Below, piece after piece: positions 8,251-16,821 of a stretch of DNA of 64,000 nt (position 1 is the first letter of the stretch; every line of letters starts with the position of its first letter). Both the position numbers and the translations under genes were made by a program. This stretch comes from Geodermatophilus sabuli (GTDB lineage: Bacteria; Actinomycetota; Actinomycetes; Mycobacteriales; Geodermatophilaceae), in NCBI RefSeq assembly GCF_900215145.1, contig NZ_OBDO01000003.1:341305-405304 (forward strand). The letters run 5' to 3'. The notes below the pieces were generated by a model. It made no database searches and was not told where the DNA came from. It worked only from the letters and a program-made list of their open reading frames with translations.

Positions 8251-10487
8251 TCGCCCCCATGACCGGCGCCGTCGGGCGGGTCCCGACCCGGGGGCGCCGG
8301 CACTGGATCGCCCGGGTGCTGGTCGCCGCACTGGGGCTCGTGATCGCCGGGTCCGGCGCGCTGGCTCTGACGTGGTCGCGCGCCGCGACCGACACCACCG
8401 GCCAGGTCGCCTTCGACCGGCCGCTGGCCATCCCGCCGCTCGCCCCGTCCCGCATGGAGAACGGCATCCGGATCTTCGACCTGCGGGCCGCCACCGGCAC
8501 CACTGACTTCGGTGTCGGAGACGGCGCCACCCGCACCTGGGGCTTCAACGGCGCCCACCTCGGCCCGACGTTGCGAGCCGAACGGGAGGAGCAGGTGCGG
8601 ATCAACGTCACGAACGACCTCGACGAGAGCACGACCGTGCACTGGCACGGCCATGAACTGCCGGCGCAGATGGACGGCGGACCGCACCAGGTGATCGAAC
8701 CCGGGCAGACCTGGTCGCCGACCTGGACGATCGACCAGCCCGCCGCGACGACCTGGTACCACCCGCATCCGCACGGCGTGACCGCCGAACACGTCTACCG
8801 GGGACTGGCCGGCCTGTTCCTCATCGACGACGAGAACAGCCGGACGCTCGACCTGCCCTCCGACTACGGCGTCGACGACCTCCCGGTCATCGTCCAGGAC
8901 AAGGCCTTCACCGCCGACGGCCAACTCGACCACCGCAGCGGGCTGTTCAGCCCCACCGGCCTGCTGGGTGACACCATCCTCGTCAACGGCACCATCGGGC
9001 CATACCTCGAGGTCGACCGGGAGAAGGTCCGTCTGCGGCTGCTCAACGCCTCCGAAGCCCGGATCTACGACTTCGGGCTGGTCGATGACGACGGCAACGA
9101 CCAGGAGTTCGCCGTCATCGCCAGCGACGGTGGGCTCCTTCCCCACCCGGTGACGGACGACCGCATCCGGCTGTCACCCGGGGAGCGCGTCGAGATCGTG
9201 GTCGGCCTGCAGCCAGGGCGGGACGTCGTCCTCCGCAGCCACCACACGGACCTGGGCACCGACTTCTGGAACCAGCGGTTCTCCGGCGGGGACGACCGCC
9301 TCGACATCCTCCAGCTGCGTGCCGCCGACCGCCTCAGCCCCGGCCCGGACCTCCCGGAGGACCTCGCCCCGGCCCCCGACCTCGACCCGGCGGACGCCAG
9401 TGTGATCCGGACGTTCCGACTCAGCGGCACGAACGTCAACGGTCTGGACATGGACATGAACCGCATCGACCACGTCGTCACGGCCGGGGAGACCGAGGTG
9501 TGGGAGGTCACCAACGCCGGCAACACCCCGCACGACTTCCACGTCCACGGCGTGCAGTTCCATGTCGTCGACGTCGACGGTCGTCGCCCGTCGTCCCCGC
9601 TGGGAGGCCGGAAGGACACGGTCCACGTCGCGCCGGGGACGACGGTCCGGCTCCTCCTGTCCTTCCCCGGCCACACCGACCCGGACTCGCCATACGTGTT
9701 CCACTGCCACTTCCTGCAGCACGAGGACCGCGGGATGATGGGTCAGTTCCTGGTGCTGGAGCCCGGACCGGGACCCGGACGGCTCTCAGCGGCAGACCGC
9801 GACGCGCACACCCTCCACGATGGTTGGCGGCGGGCGCGGCAACCGAGTGCAGCTGCCGGTGGCCGCCACGAGAACCTGCGCGGTCGACGGTGGTCAGAGG
9901 ATGCCGAGCTGGCGAGCCCGCCGCACCGCTGCGGCTCGTCCGGGGACGGCGAGCTTGCGCAGGATGCTGCGGATGTGCGTGCGCACCGTGTTCACCGAGA
10001 TGAACAGGGCGGCGGCGATCTCCGCGGTGGACAGCATCGCCGCGATGTGCTCCAGGACCTCCAGCTCCCGTGCGCTGAGCTCGCCGACGAGCGGCGGTGC
10101 GGGGGCCGGCGTCCGCGGCAGGCCGGATCCCTCGGCTGGCCGCTGCGGCGTCGGCGCGGGCGCCGCGGTCGGGTCCAGCCAGGAACCGGCGGCGGTCAGC
10201 GCCGGATGGGTGCGCAGCAGCGGACGCAGCTGCGGTGGCGCATCGAGGAAGGGCCGGCGCAGCCGCTCCGGCGCGGCCAGGCGCAGCGCCAGCTCGAGGG
10301 TGGCCACCGCACCCGAGACGTCCGAGGTCGCGGCGAGCAGGCAGGTCCGGACGACGGCGTCCTCGACGGCGAGCACCGGCGACAGCCGGCCGCTGCGGAT
10401 CGCGACCGGCCCGGGGGACTCCTCACCGAGGCCGAGGGCGGCAGCGGTGGCGCGCAGCACCGCGGCCCGCGGCGAGGCGGCGGGTAG
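8247..10487 (+). CDS. Multicopper oxidase with an abnormal open 3' end
   Basis: GTG start overlapping the monooxygenase stop. A single N-terminal hydrophobic helix (about residues 22-45) suggests export or membrane anchoring. Three cupredoxin domains carry all four copper motifs: HWHG near residue 134, HPHPHG near 172, PHDFHVHGVQFHV near 430 and HCHFLQHEDRGMM near 488. This is the CueO/bilirubin-oxidase/spore-coat CotA type, which oxidises phenols or Cu(I) with oxygen. The recognisable protein ends near base 9770, but no stop follows in this frame until 10487, so about 235 extra residues are read antisense through the convergent LuxR gene. An ATG at 8259 is an alternative start. Either the long tail is real or a nearby frameshift or sequence error removed the stop. 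Confidence 0.8.
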   Translation: MIAPMTGAVGRVPTRGRRHWIARVLVAALGLVIAGSGALALTWSRAATDTTGQVAFDRPLAIPPLAPSRMENGIRIFDLRAATGTTDFGVGDGATRTWGFNGAHLGPTLRAEREEQVRINVTNDLDESTTVHWHGHELPAQMDGGPHQVIEPGQTWSPTWTIDQPAATTWYHPHPHGVTAEHVYRGLAGLFLIDDENSRTLDLPSDYGVDDLPVIVQDKAFTADGQLDHRSGLFSPTGLLGDTILVNGTIGPYLEVDREKVRLRLLNASEARIYDFGLVDDDGNDQEFAVIASDGGLLPHPVTDDRIRLSPGERVEIVVGLQPGRDVVLRSHHTDLGTDFWNQRFSGGDDRLDILQLRAADRLSPGPDLPEDLAPAPDLDPADASVIRTFRLSGTNVNGLDMDMNRIDHVVTAGETEVWEVTNAGNTPHDFHVHGVQFHVVDVDGRRPSSPLGGRKDTVHVAPGTTVRLLLSFPGHTDPDSPYVFHCHFLQHEDRGMMGQFLVLEPGPGPGRLSAADRDAHTLHDGWRRARQPSAAAGGRHENLRGRRWSEDAELASPPHRCGSSGDGELAQDAADVRAHRVHRDEQGGGDLRGGQHRRDVLQDLQLPCAELADERRCGGRRPRQAGSLGWPLRRRRGRRGRVQPGTGGGQRRMGAQQRTQLRWRIEEGPAQPLRRGQAQRQLEGGHRTRDVRGRGEQAGPDDGVLDGEHRRQPAAADRDRPGGLLTEAEGGSGGAQHRGPRRGGG

Positions 10488-12572
10488 CCGACCGACCAAC
10501 CGCCGGCTGCCCGGACCGTCGCGGCGGGCGAGGCGGACCCGCGCCGCTTCGGCGACGACCTGCTCGCGCACCCAGCGCGGCACGGCGGGGAGGTCGAGGG
10601 CAGGTTGCAGCGCCTGGTCGGCGGCGTCGAGGTCGCCGCGGGCCCGCTGCAGCCGGCTGTGGAGCACGACCCGCAGCGCGCCGGTGCCCGCGGCATCTGC
10701 CGGGCGGCCCTGGGCCCGGCCGAGCCAGCGGCGGGCGTCGCCGAGCTCGTGGCGTTCCAGGCACGTCCAGGCGGCGGCGGTCGCCGCCGCGCCCTCCCGC
10801 CGGGCCTCCGGCAGGAGGTGCTGCTCGGCGAGGGCCTCGTAGTCGCTCACCAGCTCCGCCGCCTGGCTCAGCCGCCCGGCCAAGGCCTCCAGCAGAGCGA
10901 GGTCGGCCAAGCACCGGGCGCGCAGCCGGGACCCGGCGTCGGCGGTGGTGGTCGCGGTGAGCGCGCCGCGGAACGCGTCGAGCAGCGTGTCGTCGGAGGC
11001 GTCGGTGTGCAACAGGGCGGTGGCCCGTTCGGCGGCCAGGACGGCACCCAGTGCGGCCCGCCGCGGCTCCTGCTCCTCCGGCACCTCCGCCAGGAGGCTC
11101 TCGGCGTGGGCAGCCGCGGCCTGTACGTCGTCGTCGGCCGGGCCGGCGGCCGCGGCGGCGCAGGTGACCGCGGCGGCGACGCGCAGCGCCGAACGGGTCT
11201 GGGTGTCGACAGCGGCGGCCGCGGCAAGGGTCAGGTCGGCCGCCGCGGCCGCGACCCCGGAGCCGAGCGAGGCCGCGGCGCGCAGCACCGCCGCGTCCGG
11301 CCCGCCCGCGCCGGTCGGTACGGATTCGGCGGCTGTTCCGTCCGCCAGCAGCCCGGCGACGGCCAGATCGTCGATCAGCAGACGGGCGGTGAGCTCCCGG
11401 TCGCCGGCGGCGCCCGCGTGCGCGACCGCCCGCGGCAGGTCCCCGGCGGCGGCGTACCAGCCGGCGCAGGCGCGGTGCAGGGCGGTGAATGCGCCCGGGT
11501 CCTCATAGGCCAGCTGGGCCTGCAGCAGCTCGCGGAACAGTGCGTGGATCCGGTAGCCGCCAGCCGCGCCGATGGCGCGCTCGACGAAGGCGTTCGCGGC
11601 GGCCAGAGACGCCAGTACCCGCGTGCTCGGGTGCCGGCCGGTGAGCCGCTCGAGCAGGTCGGGCCACAGTTGGTCGGTGACGCTGATCCGCAGCAGGAAG
11701 CGGCGCACCGCCGCGGGCTGGCGGGTCAGCACCTCGGCGGACAGGTACTGGGCGACGCCGCCGTCGTCGTCGACGAGGGCGGCGACCAGTTGCTCCGGCG
11801 GGGTGCCACGGGTGAGCAGTGCCGCGGCCAGCCGCAGCGCGACGGCCCAGCCCTCGGTGGCTGCACACAGCGCGGCGGCGATGTCCTCGGGGACCGGTGC
11901 GCCAAGCGCGGCGAGCAGCACGCCGGTCTCCTCGGCGGTGAACGCCAGCCGGTCCGCGCGGATCTCGGTCAGTGCGTCGGTGAGTCGGTACCGGTGCAGC
12001 GGCAGCGGCGGATCGGCGCGGGCGCAGAGCACCAGCCGCAGCCGCGTCCCGGCGTAGCGGACGAGCAGGTCGAGGCCGCCGATGAGATCCCGATGGGTCA
12101 GGCAGTCGGCGTTGTCGAGGATCAGCACGAGCGGCCTGGGCCGCGCGAGCAGGACCGAGGCCAGCCGGGTCTGCGGCGTCGGCGCGTGCTCACCCGGTCC
12201 CGGCGCGACCGGCTCGGGCAGTTCGATCCCGGCGTGTCGCAGCGCCGCGGCCACGTGGGCCCAGAAGGCGGCCGGTGCATTGTCGGACTCCTCCAGGGAC
12301 AGCCACGCGACATGCTGCCGGTCGCCCTGTGCCCGCAGCCAGGACGCGGCGAGCACCGTCTTCCCCGCGCCGGCCGGTCCGCTCACCAGTGTCACCGGCG
12401 TGGCGGCCACCCTGCGGGTGAGCAGGGTCAGCAGCCGCGGGCGGGGCACCGGGGGGAAGCCCAGCGGCGGTGGGGCCAGCTTGCTCTCCAGCACCACGGC
12501 ACCGGGCCGGCGGGGTGAACCGGCTGAGCCGGCATGGCTCGACTCTCCTGCGGCTGCTGTCAGCTCGGACAT
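9894..12572 (-). CDS. Large MalT-like LuxR transcriptional regulator (LAL type)
   Basis: 892 residues. After a short leader, a STAND/AAA-type ATPase domain has Walker A SGPAGAGKTVLAA near residue 66 and Walker B LVLILDNAD near 152. It is followed by a long helical, alanine-rich repeat region (about 350-800) resembling the MalT TPR-like superhelix, and a C-terminal LuxR HTH (LSARELEVLEHIA, VNTVRTHIRSILRKL). Such proteins are ATP-dependent activators switched on by a small ligand. AAGGAAGGG precedes the ATG. It lies 172 bases downstream of a small LuxR-HTH gene on the same strand, and its 3' end is overlapped by the readthrough frame of the multicopper oxidase. Confidence 0.88.
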   Translation of the reverse strand: MSELTAAAGESSHAGSAGSPRRPGAVVLESKLAPPPLGFPPVPRPRLLTLLTRRVAATPVTLVSGPAGAGKTVLAASWLRAQGDRQHVAWLSLEESDNAPAAFWAHVAAALRHAGIELPEPVAPGPGEHAPTPQTRLASVLLARPRPLVLILDNADCLTHRDLIGGLDLLVRYAGTRLRLVLCARADPPLPLHRYRLTDALTEIRADRLAFTAEETGVLLAALGAPVPEDIAAALCAATEGWAVALRLAAALLTRGTPPEQLVAALVDDDGGVAQYLSAEVLTRQPAAVRRFLLRISVTDQLWPDLLERLTGRHPSTRVLASLAAANAFVERAIGAAGGYRIHALFRELLQAQLAYEDPGAFTALHRACAGWYAAAGDLPRAVAHAGAAGDRELTARLLIDDLAVAGLLADGTAAESVPTGAGGPDAAVLRAAASLGSGVAAAAADLTLAAAAAVDTQTRSALRVAAAVTCAAAAAGPADDDVQAAAAHAESLLAEVPEEQEPRRAALGAVLAAERATALLHTDASDDTLLDAFRGALTATTTADAGSRLRARCLADLALLEALAGRLSQAAELVSDYEALAEQHLLPEARREGAAATAAAWTCLERHELGDARRWLGRAQGRPADAAGTGALRVVLHSRLQRARGDLDAADQALQPALDLPAVPRWVREQVVAEAARVRLARRDGPGSRRLVGRLPAASPRAAVLRATAAALGLGEESPGPVAIRSGRLSPVLAVEDAVVRTCLLAATSDVSGAVATLELALRLAAPERLRRPFLDAPPQLRPLLRTHPALTAAGSWLDPTAAPAPTPQRPAEGSGLPRTPAPAPPLVGELSARELEVLEHIAAMLSTAEIAAALFISVNTVRTHIRSILRKLAVPGRAAAVRRARQLGIL

Positions 12573-12744
12573 CGGGGGCCCTTCCTTCCTCGCCCGCGGC
12601 CAACGGCACGGGCTCTGAGGGTGACCTCGTCGCGCTGGAGGCTGTCCGGATGGAAGACCTCCGAGCAGGGAGGTCCGGGGGTGCGATCAGGGCCGGGGTG
12701 CCCCTCCGTGCTGGGGGCCGGGCCGGCGCGGGCCACCCCGCCCG

Positions 12745-12984
12745 TCACAGCACTCCCAGCGCGCGGGCGCGCGGCACCACCTGGTCGCGGGCCGGCGCGT
12801 CGAGCTTGCTCTGCAGGCGGTGGATGCGGGTGCGGACGGTGTTGGTCGAGACGGACATGGCCGCGGCGATGGCGGCGGTCGACCGGCCGGCGGCGAGATG
12901 ACGGAGCGCCTCGAGGTCGCGCCCGGTCAGCGACGACCTGGGGCGGACGCCGGCCGTCGGGGTGGTCGATGGCGGGCTGGGCAT
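12745..12984 (-). CDS. Stand-alone LuxR-type HTH mini-protein
   Basis: 79 residues. After about 18 low-complexity residues the whole protein is one GerE/LuxR HTH: LTGRDLEALRHLAAGRSTAA and TNTVRTRIHRLQSKL. There is no receiver, ATPase or ligand domain. The ATG at 12984 is chosen because GGAGGAGG lies about eight bases upstream; longer starts have no ribosome site. Its C-terminus resembles that of the large LuxR regulator encoded next (RARALGVL here, RARQLGIL there), suggesting that it is a duplicated and shortened relative that could compete for its sites or dimerise with it. Confidence 0.75.
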   Translation of the reverse strand: MPSPPSTTPTAGVRPRSSLTGRDLEALRHLAAGRSTAAIAAAMSVSTNTVRTRIHRLQSKLDAPARDQVVPRARALGVL

Positions 12985-13181
12985 GGCCGACCTCCTCCCG
13001 GGCACGTCGCGGCGCCCGGCGCAGCCTCGAGTCGACACGATCGGTGACGCATCGCAGAGTTGTTGACGCTGTCTCGTCGCGCCGCGCCGGGGCATGGCCA
13101 CGGTAGGTGCGGGACGGGGAGCGCGCTTTCCGGTTTCGGACGATTCACTTGCGCCGTTCGGACACCGCTGAGGGGACGCCG

Positions 13182-14231
13182 ATGGACCGGTTCGTGCGCT
13201 ATGCCGTCCTGATCGGCTATCCACAGCTGGCCCACTCCCTCGGGTTGGATCCCGAGCGGCTGCTGGCGGCCGAGGGCCTGGATGCCGCCGAGCTCATCCA
13301 CCAGGACCGGTGGACCCCGGCCCCGCCGGTCGCGCGGCTGCTGGAACGGTCCGCGGCCGAGTCCGGCCAGGAGGACTTCGCCGTGCGGCTCGCGGCGATG
13401 CGCCGGTTCTCCGCGCTGGGTCCGCTGAGCGTGGTGCTGCGTGAGGAGCCCGACCTGCGCAGCGCATTGGAGCTGTTGATCCGATATCAGCACGCCTACA
13501 GCGGCATCCTGGACATGCGGCTCATCGAGGCCGATGGGCTGGCCACGGTGCAGGCGTGGCTGGAGTTCGGCGAGCCGGTCCCGATCCGGCAGGCGGTGGA
13601 CCACACGATGACCGCCCTGCTGTTGATCATCCGCACCCTGGTGCGCGCGGACTGGGAGCCCCTGGCGGTCTACTTCTCCCATCCCGCCCCCGCCGACCTG
13701 ACCGTGTTCCACCAGGTGTTCGGCACTGCGCTGCGGTTCGACCACGAGTTCACCGGCGTGAGCTTCCCCGCTCGCGATCTGGACACCCCGACGGTGACCG
13801 CGGACCCAGCGCTGCGGACGTACACCCGGCAACTGCTGCAGTCCCTTCCGGCTCCCCGCGTGGCAACCACGGCCGACGAGGTCGCCACGCTGGTGGAGTT
13901 CCTGCTCCCGCTCGGTCGCTGCTCGATGCCCCACGTGAGCCGAGACCTCGGCGTACAGCCGCGCACCCTGCACCGGCGTCTGGCCGCCGAGGGGCAGACC
14001 TTCTCGGGGATCGTGCAGTCCACTCGCGCCCGGCTCGCCCCGCGCCACCTGGCCGACGCGCGGCTCACGCTCACCCAGATCTCCTGTCTGCTCGGCTTCG
14101 CCACGCCCAGCGCCTTCTCCACGTGGTTCCGCCAGTCCTTCGGGACCAGCGCCAGCGACTGGCGGGCTCGCACCTGCACGGGGCCCGCAGCCCAAGAGCA
14201 GCAGGGGGTCGAGGTCGGGCAGGGTGGGTGA
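13182..14231 (+). CDS. AraC family regulator with arabinose-binding-like N-domain
   Basis: 349 residues. The N-terminal region (about 1-200) matches the ligand-binding domain found in OruR/ArgR-like AraC regulators (YPQLAHSLGLDPERLLAAEGL, then the aromatic-rich HHT-like QAVDHTMTALLL segment). The C-terminal double HTH shows VSRDLGVQPRTLHRRLAAEG and LTQISCLLGFATPSAFSTWF. The ATG at 13182 follows GAGGGGAC; it starts 197 bases from the divergent mini-LuxR gene. Its end overlaps the MFS gene by eight bases, so the pair is co-translated and the regulator probably controls this transporter. Confidence 0.87.
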   Translation: MDRFVRYAVLIGYPQLAHSLGLDPERLLAAEGLDAAELIHQDRWTPAPPVARLLERSAAESGQEDFAVRLAAMRRFSALGPLSVVLREEPDLRSALELLIRYQHAYSGILDMRLIEADGLATVQAWLEFGEPVPIRQAVDHTMTALLLIIRTLVRADWEPLAVYFSHPAPADLTVFHQVFGTALRFDHEFTGVSFPARDLDTPTVTADPALRTYTRQLLQSLPAPRVATTADEVATLVEFLLPLGRCSMPHVSRDLGVQPRTLHRRLAAEGQTFSGIVQSTRARLAPRHLADARLTLTQISCLLGFATPSAFSTWFRQSFGTSASDWRARTCTGPAAQEQQGVEVGQGG

Positions 14232-15528
14232 GCGCGATCCGGTCGGCGCACCGCCCACCACCGTCCCCGCTCCGCCGGCCGGCGACCGTGGGCTCTTCCC
14301 GTGGCTGGTGCTGAGCCTGTTGTTCGCACTGCTGCTGTCGGACTTCATGTGCCGGCAGGTGCTGGTCGCGGTCTTTCCGTTGCTCAAGGCCCAGTGGGGG
14401 CTGACGGACACCCAGCTCGGCGCGCTGAGCAGCGTCGTGGCCGTCACCGTCGGCGTGCTCGCCCTGCCCCTGTCGATGCTCGCCGACCGCTTCGGCCGCC
14501 GCCGGGCGATCCTCGGCATGGCCGCGGTCTGGAGCCTCGCCACGCTCGCCTCGGCGCTGGCGGCCAACTACGGTCAGCTGCTCGCCGCCCGTGTGCTCAT
14601 CGGGGTCGGCGAGGCCGCCTATGGCAGCGTCGGCCTGGCCGTGGTGCTCTCGGTGTTCCCCGTGCATCGCCGGGCGTCGATGTCCGGGGCGTTCACCGCC
14701 GGCGGCACATTCGGCTCCGTGCTCGGCGTCGCGCTCGGTGGCGCGCTGGCCGTCCGGTACGGCTGGCGCTGGTCGGTCGCCGCGATGGCTGCGATCGGGC
14801 TCGTCCTCACCCTGCTCTACCAGCGGCTGGTCACCGACGCGAAGCTGGACCGGCACACCCAGCCCGAGCCCGGGCCCAACGCCACCCCCACCCACCCCGA
14901 GCGGTCGCGGCTGGCCACGCTGCTGTCCTCGCCCGCCGTCGTGTGCCTCTACCTCGGTGGGGGCCTGCAGCTGTTCGTCGCCGGGGCGCTGCTCGCCTGG
15001 CTGCCCAGCTATCTGAACCGCGCCTACGGCCTGCCCCCGGGCGCGGCGGCCGGGCTGGCGTCGCTGCTGCTCCTGGGCATGGCCGTCGGCATGGTCGGCT
15101 GCGGACTGCTCACCGACCGCCTCGCCCGAGCCGACCCCGTCCGCACGTGGACCGCGGCGATGGGCTACGTGGCGGCGTCCTTGCTGCTGCTCGGTGTCGG
15201 CTTCGCCCTCCCGGCGAGCCCGGCGCAGCTGGTCCTCATCGGTGCCGGCGCCTTCTTCACCGCCGGCACCACCGGCCCGGCCGGCGCCCTGGTGGCCGGC
15301 CTGGCCCCTCCTGCGGTCCGGGCCAGCGCGTTCGGCATGCTCGCCCTCGCCTACAACCTGCTCGGTCTGTCCACCGGACCGCTGGTCATCGGCATGCTCG
15401 CCGACCGGTTCGGCCTGATCACCGCGATGCAGCTGGCACCCGCCGTCTCCCTGGCCGTCATCGGCCTCCTCGCCGCCGGCCGCCGCTCCCACCGAGGCAG
15501 CGCCCGGCGTGCCGCGACTCGACCCTGA
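14224..15528 (+). CDS. MFS transporter (Spns-like)
   Basis: 434 residues, GTG start inside the end of the AraC gene. Twelve hydrophobic segments; the MFS signature LADRFGRRRA lies between helices 2 and 3, with a second weaker copy (LTDRLARADP) between helices 8 and 9. It resembles the Spinster-like branch of the major facilitator superfamily, which moves organic acids or lipids, but the substrate is unknown. Coupling to the upstream AraC regulator suggests inducible import or export of the regulator's ligand. Confidence 0.85.
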   Translation: MGERDPVGAPPTTVPAPPAGDRGLFPWLVLSLLFALLLSDFMCRQVLVAVFPLLKAQWGLTDTQLGALSSVVAVTVGVLALPLSMLADRFGRRRAILGMAAVWSLATLASALAANYGQLLAARVLIGVGEAAYGSVGLAVVLSVFPVHRRASMSGAFTAGGTFGSVLGVALGGALAVRYGWRWSVAAMAAIGLVLTLLYQRLVTDAKLDRHTQPEPGPNATPTHPERSRLATLLSSPAVVCLYLGGGLQLFVAGALLAWLPSYLNRAYGLPPGAAAGLASLLLLGMAVGMVGCGLLTDRLARADPVRTWTAAMGYVAASLLLLGVGFALPASPAQLVLIGAGAFFTAGTTGPAGALVAGLAPPAVRASAFGMLALAYNLLGLSTGPLVIGMLADRFGLITAMQLAPAVSLAVIGLLAAGRRSHRGSARRAATRP

Positions 15529-15690
15529 CGTCGGCTCCCCGACGCTGGCCACCAGCCGGCCTGCGACAACGGGCAAGCCCACAATCGCGTCGACCACGCT
15601 CACCAGTCCCGTCGTCGTAGCGCCGCCCCGGTGCACGGACGGCCGGTGACCTGCCCGTCCGGCGGGATCGGCCTCTGTGGGCGCGGGAGG

Positions 15691-16713
15691 TCAGACTGTG
15701 AGCAGCGTCTTGATCGCCCGCCGCTCGTCCATCGCCTGGTAGCCCTCGGCGGCCCGGTCCAGCGGCAGGGTGAGGTCGAAGACCCGGCCCGGGTCGATCG
15801 CGCGGTCGACGATCAGGTCGATCAGCTCGGGCAGGAACCGGCGCACCGGAGCGGGGCCGCCGTGCAGGTGCACGCCGGAGAAGAACAACTCGTCGCCGGG
15901 CAGTGCGACGTCGTGGGAGACGCCGACGTAGCCGACGTGCCCGCCGGGGCGGGTGGCGCGGATGGCCTGCAGCATCGACTCCTGGGTGCCGACGGCCTCG
16001 ATGACCGAGTGCGCACCCAGCCCGTCGGTCAGCTCCTTGATCGCGGCGACGCCGTCGTCGCCACGCTCGGCGACGACGTCGGTGGCGCCGAACTCCCGGG
16101 CCAGCTCCTGGCGCGGCGTGTGGCGGCTCATCGCGATGACCCGCTCCGCACCCAGCTGCCGGGCGGCCAGGACGCCGAGCAGGCCGACCGCGCCGTCGCC
16201 GACGACGGCGACCGTCCTGCCGGGGCCGGCTTCTGCGGCGACGGCGGCGAACCAGCCGGTGCCGAGCACGTCGGAGGCGGCCAGCAGGCTGGGCACGAGG
16301 TCGTCCGAGGGCGACTCGGGGGTGGCGACGAGGGTGCCGTCGGCGAGCGGGATGCGGGCGTACTCGGCCTGGGTGCCGATCGCCCCGACCGGCTCGGCGT
16401 GCACGCAGCGGGACTGGTAGCCGGCCCGGCAGATCTCGCAGGTGTTGTCCGAGGCGAAGAAGGAGCCGACGACGAACTGCCCGGGGCGGAGCGTCGTCAC
16501 CTCGCTGCCGACCTCCTCCACGACGCCGACGTACTCGTGACCCATCGGGGCCGGGCCGTCGACGGCCTCGATGCCGCGGTAGGGCCACAGGTCCGAGCCG
16601 CACACGCAGGTCGCGGCCAGCCGGATGACCGCGTCGGTGGGCCGCTCGATCCGCGGGTCGGGGCGCTGCTCGACGCGGATGTCGCCGGGGGCGTGGAGAA
16701 CTGCTCCTCGCAT
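15691..16713 (-). CDS. Zinc-dependent alcohol dehydrogenase (MDR family)
   Basis: 340 residues. GroES-like N-domain with the catalytic zinc site C-G-S-D and GHEYVGVVEEVG, a cysteine cluster CEICRAGYQSRC (three of the usual four structural-zinc cysteines), and a Rossmann NAD(P) domain VAVVGDGAVGLLGVLAARQLGA. It oxidises alcohols or reduces aldehydes and ketones in the cytoplasm. The ATG at 16713 is preferred because AGGAG is ten bases upstream; an ATG six codons earlier lacks a site. The gene stands alone between two minus-strand neighbours. The 162-base gap after it shows nothing clear. Confidence 0.88.
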   Translation of the reverse strand: MRGAVLHAPGDIRVEQRPDPRIERPTDAVIRLAATCVCGSDLWPYRGIEAVDGPAPMGHEYVGVVEEVGSEVTTLRPGQFVVGSFFASDNTCEICRAGYQSRCVHAEPVGAIGTQAEYARIPLADGTLVATPESPSDDLVPSLLAASDVLGTGWFAAVAAEAGPGRTVAVVGDGAVGLLGVLAARQLGAERVIAMSRHTPRQELAREFGATDVVAERGDDGVAAIKELTDGLGAHSVIEAVGTQESMLQAIRATRPGGHVGYVGVSHDVALPGDELFFSGVHLHGGPAPVRRFLPELIDLIVDRAIDPGRVFDLTLPLDRAAEGYQAMDERRAIKTLLTV

Positions 16714-16740
16714 GGTGGTGGTGCTCCTCATCGGGTCGTG

Positions 16741-16760
16741 CCGGTCCGGGTGCGGACCGG
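16741..16760. terminator. Short perfect hairpin between MFS and dehydrogenase genes
   Basis: CCGGTCCG - ggtg - CGGACCGG, eight-base arms with a four-base loop, in the 108-base gap downstream of the Bcr-type MFS gene and just before the dehydrogenase. It has no T-run. It may end transcription from the MFS gene or act as an operator for the dehydrogenase. Confidence 0.4.
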
Positions 16761-16821
16761 TGGTGGATGTGCAGGTGTGGTCAGTTGCCGCGGGAGACCC
16801 GTGTCAGTCGCGAGCGGCGGA

